This document shows, piece after piece, positions 61,801-64,000 of a stretch of DNA of 64,000 nt. The stretch is taken from contig CALSFV010000447.1 in assembly GCA_943737045.1 (NCBI GenBank), positions 1-64,000 of the forward strand, in the 5' to 3' direction. Positions within the stretch are counted from its first letter, which is position 1. Every line of letters starts with the position of its first letter. A model generated the notes under the pieces. That model was not told the origin of the DNA and made no database searches. It worked only from the letters and a program-made list of their open reading frames with translations. The translations under genes and the position numbers were made by a program. This stretch comes from Parapristionchus giblindavisi. Lineage: Eukaryota > Nematoda > Chromadorea > Rhabditida > Diplogasteridae.

Positions 61801-63582
61801 AAGTCTGGAGTCCGAGGAGCGCCCTGAGAAGTCCAAAGTTTCTACAATTTGCAGTGGCAAAATAACCAAATAAGTAAATATCACTGATTATGAAGTCATG
61901 GATAATCTTGGTGCGATATTCGATATGAATAGCCCTATCGAGAGCGAGGAGGTGTCTACCTTGCCCAGAGATACCGTGGTCATGGTAAAGCCGGAAGAGG
62001 AGATATCCGGAATCACTATGTCTGAGAGGGAGAGACTTTTAGAGGAGGGAGCGCGCCATGGACTCATTCCGGAGTCCCTTCCTCCTGAGAATGGAGGACT
62101 TGCCATTGGTGAACCTGACCATCTAGCAGCAGTAATGGCGGAGGCGGAGAGACACGGAATCCTGCCCGAGTATGCGCCCACTCACTCTGGACAACTTGCC
62201 ATCTCCCCTTCTGTAGAGCAAAAGATCGACAACAATCATCAAGAGGCTGGAACTGTGGCAGTTCCATCTCGTGCTTACAGAATGCATGCTAATAATCAAT
62301 AATCACGTTGAATGGTCCACATTATCAGCTATGGATTTCATGACATATCAAGTCTTTGATGTTCCAACAGACTAGATCGTCGGAATACAATTTATCAAAC
62401 AATTTCAACAATAAACAATAAGCATAGTTAGATTATGGCTACTAGAGGGGTGTCATCGGCAGGGGGGGGGGGGCTGGGTCCGGTTTCGGCTAAAGTGCAA
62501 AAAAATCACTGAAAAATTGGTCAAGCAATTGTCAGACCACTGTGAAAACACATGAATTATGAAATTTTGTTGAATTGAGCTCAATTAGTGGTCCAAAAAA
62601 AGTTGCAAAAATTTGATGTCGGGAGGCGGACTCGAACCCGGGTTGCTAACTTAGCTAACGCGAACGCTAGCTAACGCTAGTTTTTCGCGAAAAAGTGCAT
62701 GGCTGGCATGTCGGACAGACTGGAGACTATTTTTATCGGATTCTCCATATAATTTTGCATATACAACGTAATTTCTAGGGGCCGGCCGCCATTGGAACAT
62801 GGCGAAAATATTTTTTGAAAATAGAGATCACCCTTTTTTTCGACATTTTCTTCTGTTTCTCGAATACCAGAGCACCTACACCTTCGAAAATTTGGATCCT
62901 GACACAACTTTTCACGCTCTATCGAATGGTGTATAGCATGATTGGTTAATATTACATTGAAAATTCCGAAGATCAAAGATCAAAGATCAACCTACGGGTC
63001 CAATTTTTTGGCTGAAGTGTATCCCACCCCTAGGCACTCTATCCTGAAAGTTTGAGCGAAATCTGTCACTTTTGAAAATACTGTGCCATGTGCAGTCGGA
63101 ATTCTGACGTTCTTACAGAGACCGCGTTGTAAGGTAAACTATCGCGAGAGTTTATAGATGAGTTCACCAGTCCACCCGGACGGTTTGCGCAGGAAACCAC
63201 ACGAATTTCCGAATTAAAATATCGATTTCCTCGAAAATCAGGTCGATCAGGCACTTTCTGAAAACGGATTCGCAATCAGCATGGAAAACTGATCCTAGTC
63301 ATGTTATTGCCATCTCATATGGTCAGGACCAGTTGCGACCATCCCCTTGTAAGCTTATTGGTTATGACCTCAGTTCTTTTTAGTTGTAATCATTATTTTA
63401 TTCTTCAGAATCTATCTACTCGTATGAAGTATGCATTGATTAAGAGTCATGATAACAAGCGTACTTATTCTGATAGTGGAAGTTCATACGGTAGTTTCTC
63501 CAGCAATATCGATCGATTTAATGATTTTCTGTACGATCATTTCGATGACTATGGTTATTCGGAGGATGATGGTGAATTGTAA
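58866..63582 (+). CDS. MATH-BTB domain protein (BATH family), possibly damaged
   Basis: Exons 58866-59020, 59071-59175, 59238-59336, 59497-59583, 59633-59708, 59753-59862, 59905-59977, one ending at 60098, 60147-60236, 60377-60544 and 63409-63582. The N-terminal half is MATH-like (RMFMPSRHIGLPFR, ATLCGVGFYLSILRENDGNQ, YYEWEAKYDVAPFFE). The BTB fold follows: LTDLKITVGDTVFYVNKAII, IDGVFSLEFELLLKCIYPEN, ISEDDAITILKLASKFKIDN. The C-terminus is helical then acidic (DYGYSEDDGEL). Such proteins are substrate adaptors for cullin-3 ubiquitin ligases. Two oddities: no AG is found upstream of the exon ending at 60098, so that junction is non-canonical or broken; and the last intron contains a 2.7-kb inverted-repeat element. 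Phases on both sides of that element match (REKIL then NLSTRMKYA). Confidence 0.8.
61186..61258 (+). repeat. tRNA-like module, left arm
   Basis: Perfect B-box GGGTTCGAGTCC at 61234, preceded by TAGCTAAGTTAGC, which resembles an A-box but is too close for a normal tRNA. The upstream part is made of nested TAGCTAGCG palindromes. The mirror copy on the minus strand is at about 62617-62690. Confidence 0.55.
61572..61887 (+). CDS. small secreted-peptide-like gene inside the long-TIR element
   Basis: Exon 1 (61572-61640) encodes MREFLMLLLIISLLSNAVPV, a classic signal peptide, and ends GNK. A 41-nt intron with gt...cag leads to exon 2 (61682-61789; RTAEEDLPSNKNDKRIKFLQ, then KDTDFVQESIKCHFQE). A third exon from 61855 after tttgcag adds about ten residues to a stop at 61887. 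Total about 69 aa. It has one Cys in the mature part and a Lys-Arg-type KNDKR site, so a processed peptide is conceivable. The start follows a catccag acceptor with one base between, the same context as the window's host genes. No family recognised. The third exon is the least certain. Confidence 0.5.
61898..62302 (+). CDS. 134-aa unrecognised ORF with internal repeat, inside the long-TIR element
   Basis: Open frame from MDNLGAIFDMNSPIESEEVS to a stop at 62302. Two ~27-residue repeats are visible: GARHGLIPESLPPENGGLAI and EAERHGILPEYAPTHSGQLA. They share the pattern RHG(L/I)(L/I)PE-x(6)-G-LAI. The composition is acidic and Pro-rich with no membrane segment. It could be a separate gene, a second cistron of the peptide gene at 61572, or its 3' part joined by splicing not seen here. 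A polyadenylation-like AATAAA lies at about 62413. No family recognised. Confidence 0.5.
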   Translation: MDNLGAIFDMNSPIESEEVSTLPRDTVVMVKPEEEISGITMSERERLLEEGARHGLIPESLPPENGGLAIGEPDHLAAVMAEAERHGILPEYAPTHSGQLAISPSVEQKIDNNHQEAGTVAVPSRAYRMHANNQ

Positions 63583-64000
63583 TCGATATTTCATTGTTTT
63601 CTGTCAAAATTACATAGCCTAATTTCTGTTGTATTGCTATTTTTTTATTTCTAACTTCCTAATTATATAATAATAGTAATTATTTGTCTCTTCTTGAATA
63701 AGTAATCTTGATATGAGGTCTTCCTGTTTACGATATTGATTTATTGATTTGTCGCCGAAAGTATACTTCGATGAACTGATAAGTTCTCAGTTCTCCTCGT
63801 TTTCACATTTTTTAGTTGTTTTTATAGATACGTATTATGTTTGTTCCGTTCTTGTTTTTTGCTGAATAAACTGTTTAAAAAATTCTATCAATGTAAATAA
63901 ATACTGAAAATCGTACAAATCTGAGATCGATTAAAATATTTTCATGTCGGTTTTTGAGGACCTTTATTGTATGCATCATTTTTTTCGTCTTCAATGGAAC
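63583..64000. other. 3' flank of MATH-BTB gene
   Basis: AT-rich, with AATAAA at about 63866. No gene seen. Confidence 0.5.

Larger units (their letters stand above)
60576..63295. mobile_element. 2.7-kb long-TIR element carrying ORFs and tRNA-like modules
   Basis: Inverted arms of about 800 bp (60576-61390 and 62485-63295) start GGATCAGTTTTC and are flanked by TA. Both arms include the phrases GATCTTTGATCTTTGATC, AAAAAATTGGACCCGTAGG and a tRNA-like B-box GGGTTCGAGTCC. Between them lie about 1.1 kb of unique sequence with two ORFs. It is inserted in the last intron of the MATH-BTB gene. No transposase was recognised. The alternative is two separate inverted insertions on either side of a nested gene. 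Confidence 0.82.

Overview
This window is nematode nuclear DNA. Genes are split by many short introns (many 45-60 nt) with GT...AG ends, exon phases join cleanly, and many start codons sit directly behind an AG splice acceptor (often ttacag|tATG), as expected for spliced-leader trans-splicing. Gene order, intron style and the abundant CTACAGTA-type and GATTGATT-type repeats suggest a free-living rhabditid or diplogastrid nematode (possibly Pristionchus-like). That placement is an inference; no species marker is present.

Layout. 1-7.5 kb: purine-rich low-complexity DNA with a 12-bp minisatellite and no convincing gene. 7.56-16.0 kb (-): smg-5-like nonsense-mediated-decay factor. 16.4-17.1 kb (-): cytochrome b5. 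18.2-20.5 kb (+): RG-rich protein whose last large exon was hit by a MITE. 20.9-21.9 kb: palindromic CTACAGTA satellite. 22.5-24.2 kb (+): NDUFS4 of complex I, followed 227 bp later by an SS18-type BAF subunit (24.4-25.6 kb). 26.4-38.5 kb (-): pyruvate dehydrogenase phosphatase with 18 exons, one of them 18 nt long; its introns are full of fold-back elements, tRNA-like modules and a LINE. 39.2-54.1 kb (+): oxysterol-binding-protein-related protein with 21 exons, with a Tc1-like fold-back and a 2.2-kb TTAA-flanked palindrome in its introns. 54.8-58.0 kb (+): closely spaced genes for a PSMG4-like proteasome assembly chaperone, SDHAF4 and COP9 signalosome subunit 7, a candidate operon. 58.9-63.6 kb (+): MATH-BTB gene whose last intron holds a 2.7-kb inverted-repeat element that carries a spliced secreted-peptide-like ORF and a 134-aa ORF.

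Functional threads: mitochondrial energy metabolism (NDUFS4, PDH phosphatase, SDHAF4, perhaps cytochrome b5), protein turnover (PSMG4, CSN7, MATH-BTB), and RNA/chromatin control (SMG-5, RG protein, SS18).

The most unusual aspect is the mobile DNA. At least eight elements with long inverted arms sit mostly in introns. They belong to different classes judged by their flanking duplications (TA, TTAA, 8 bp, 10 bp, possibly TAA). Several carry tRNA-like A-box/B-box modules, and one encloses apparent protein-coding genes. All exon models were built by eye from splice signals, reading-frame phase and family resemblance, without any alignment software.
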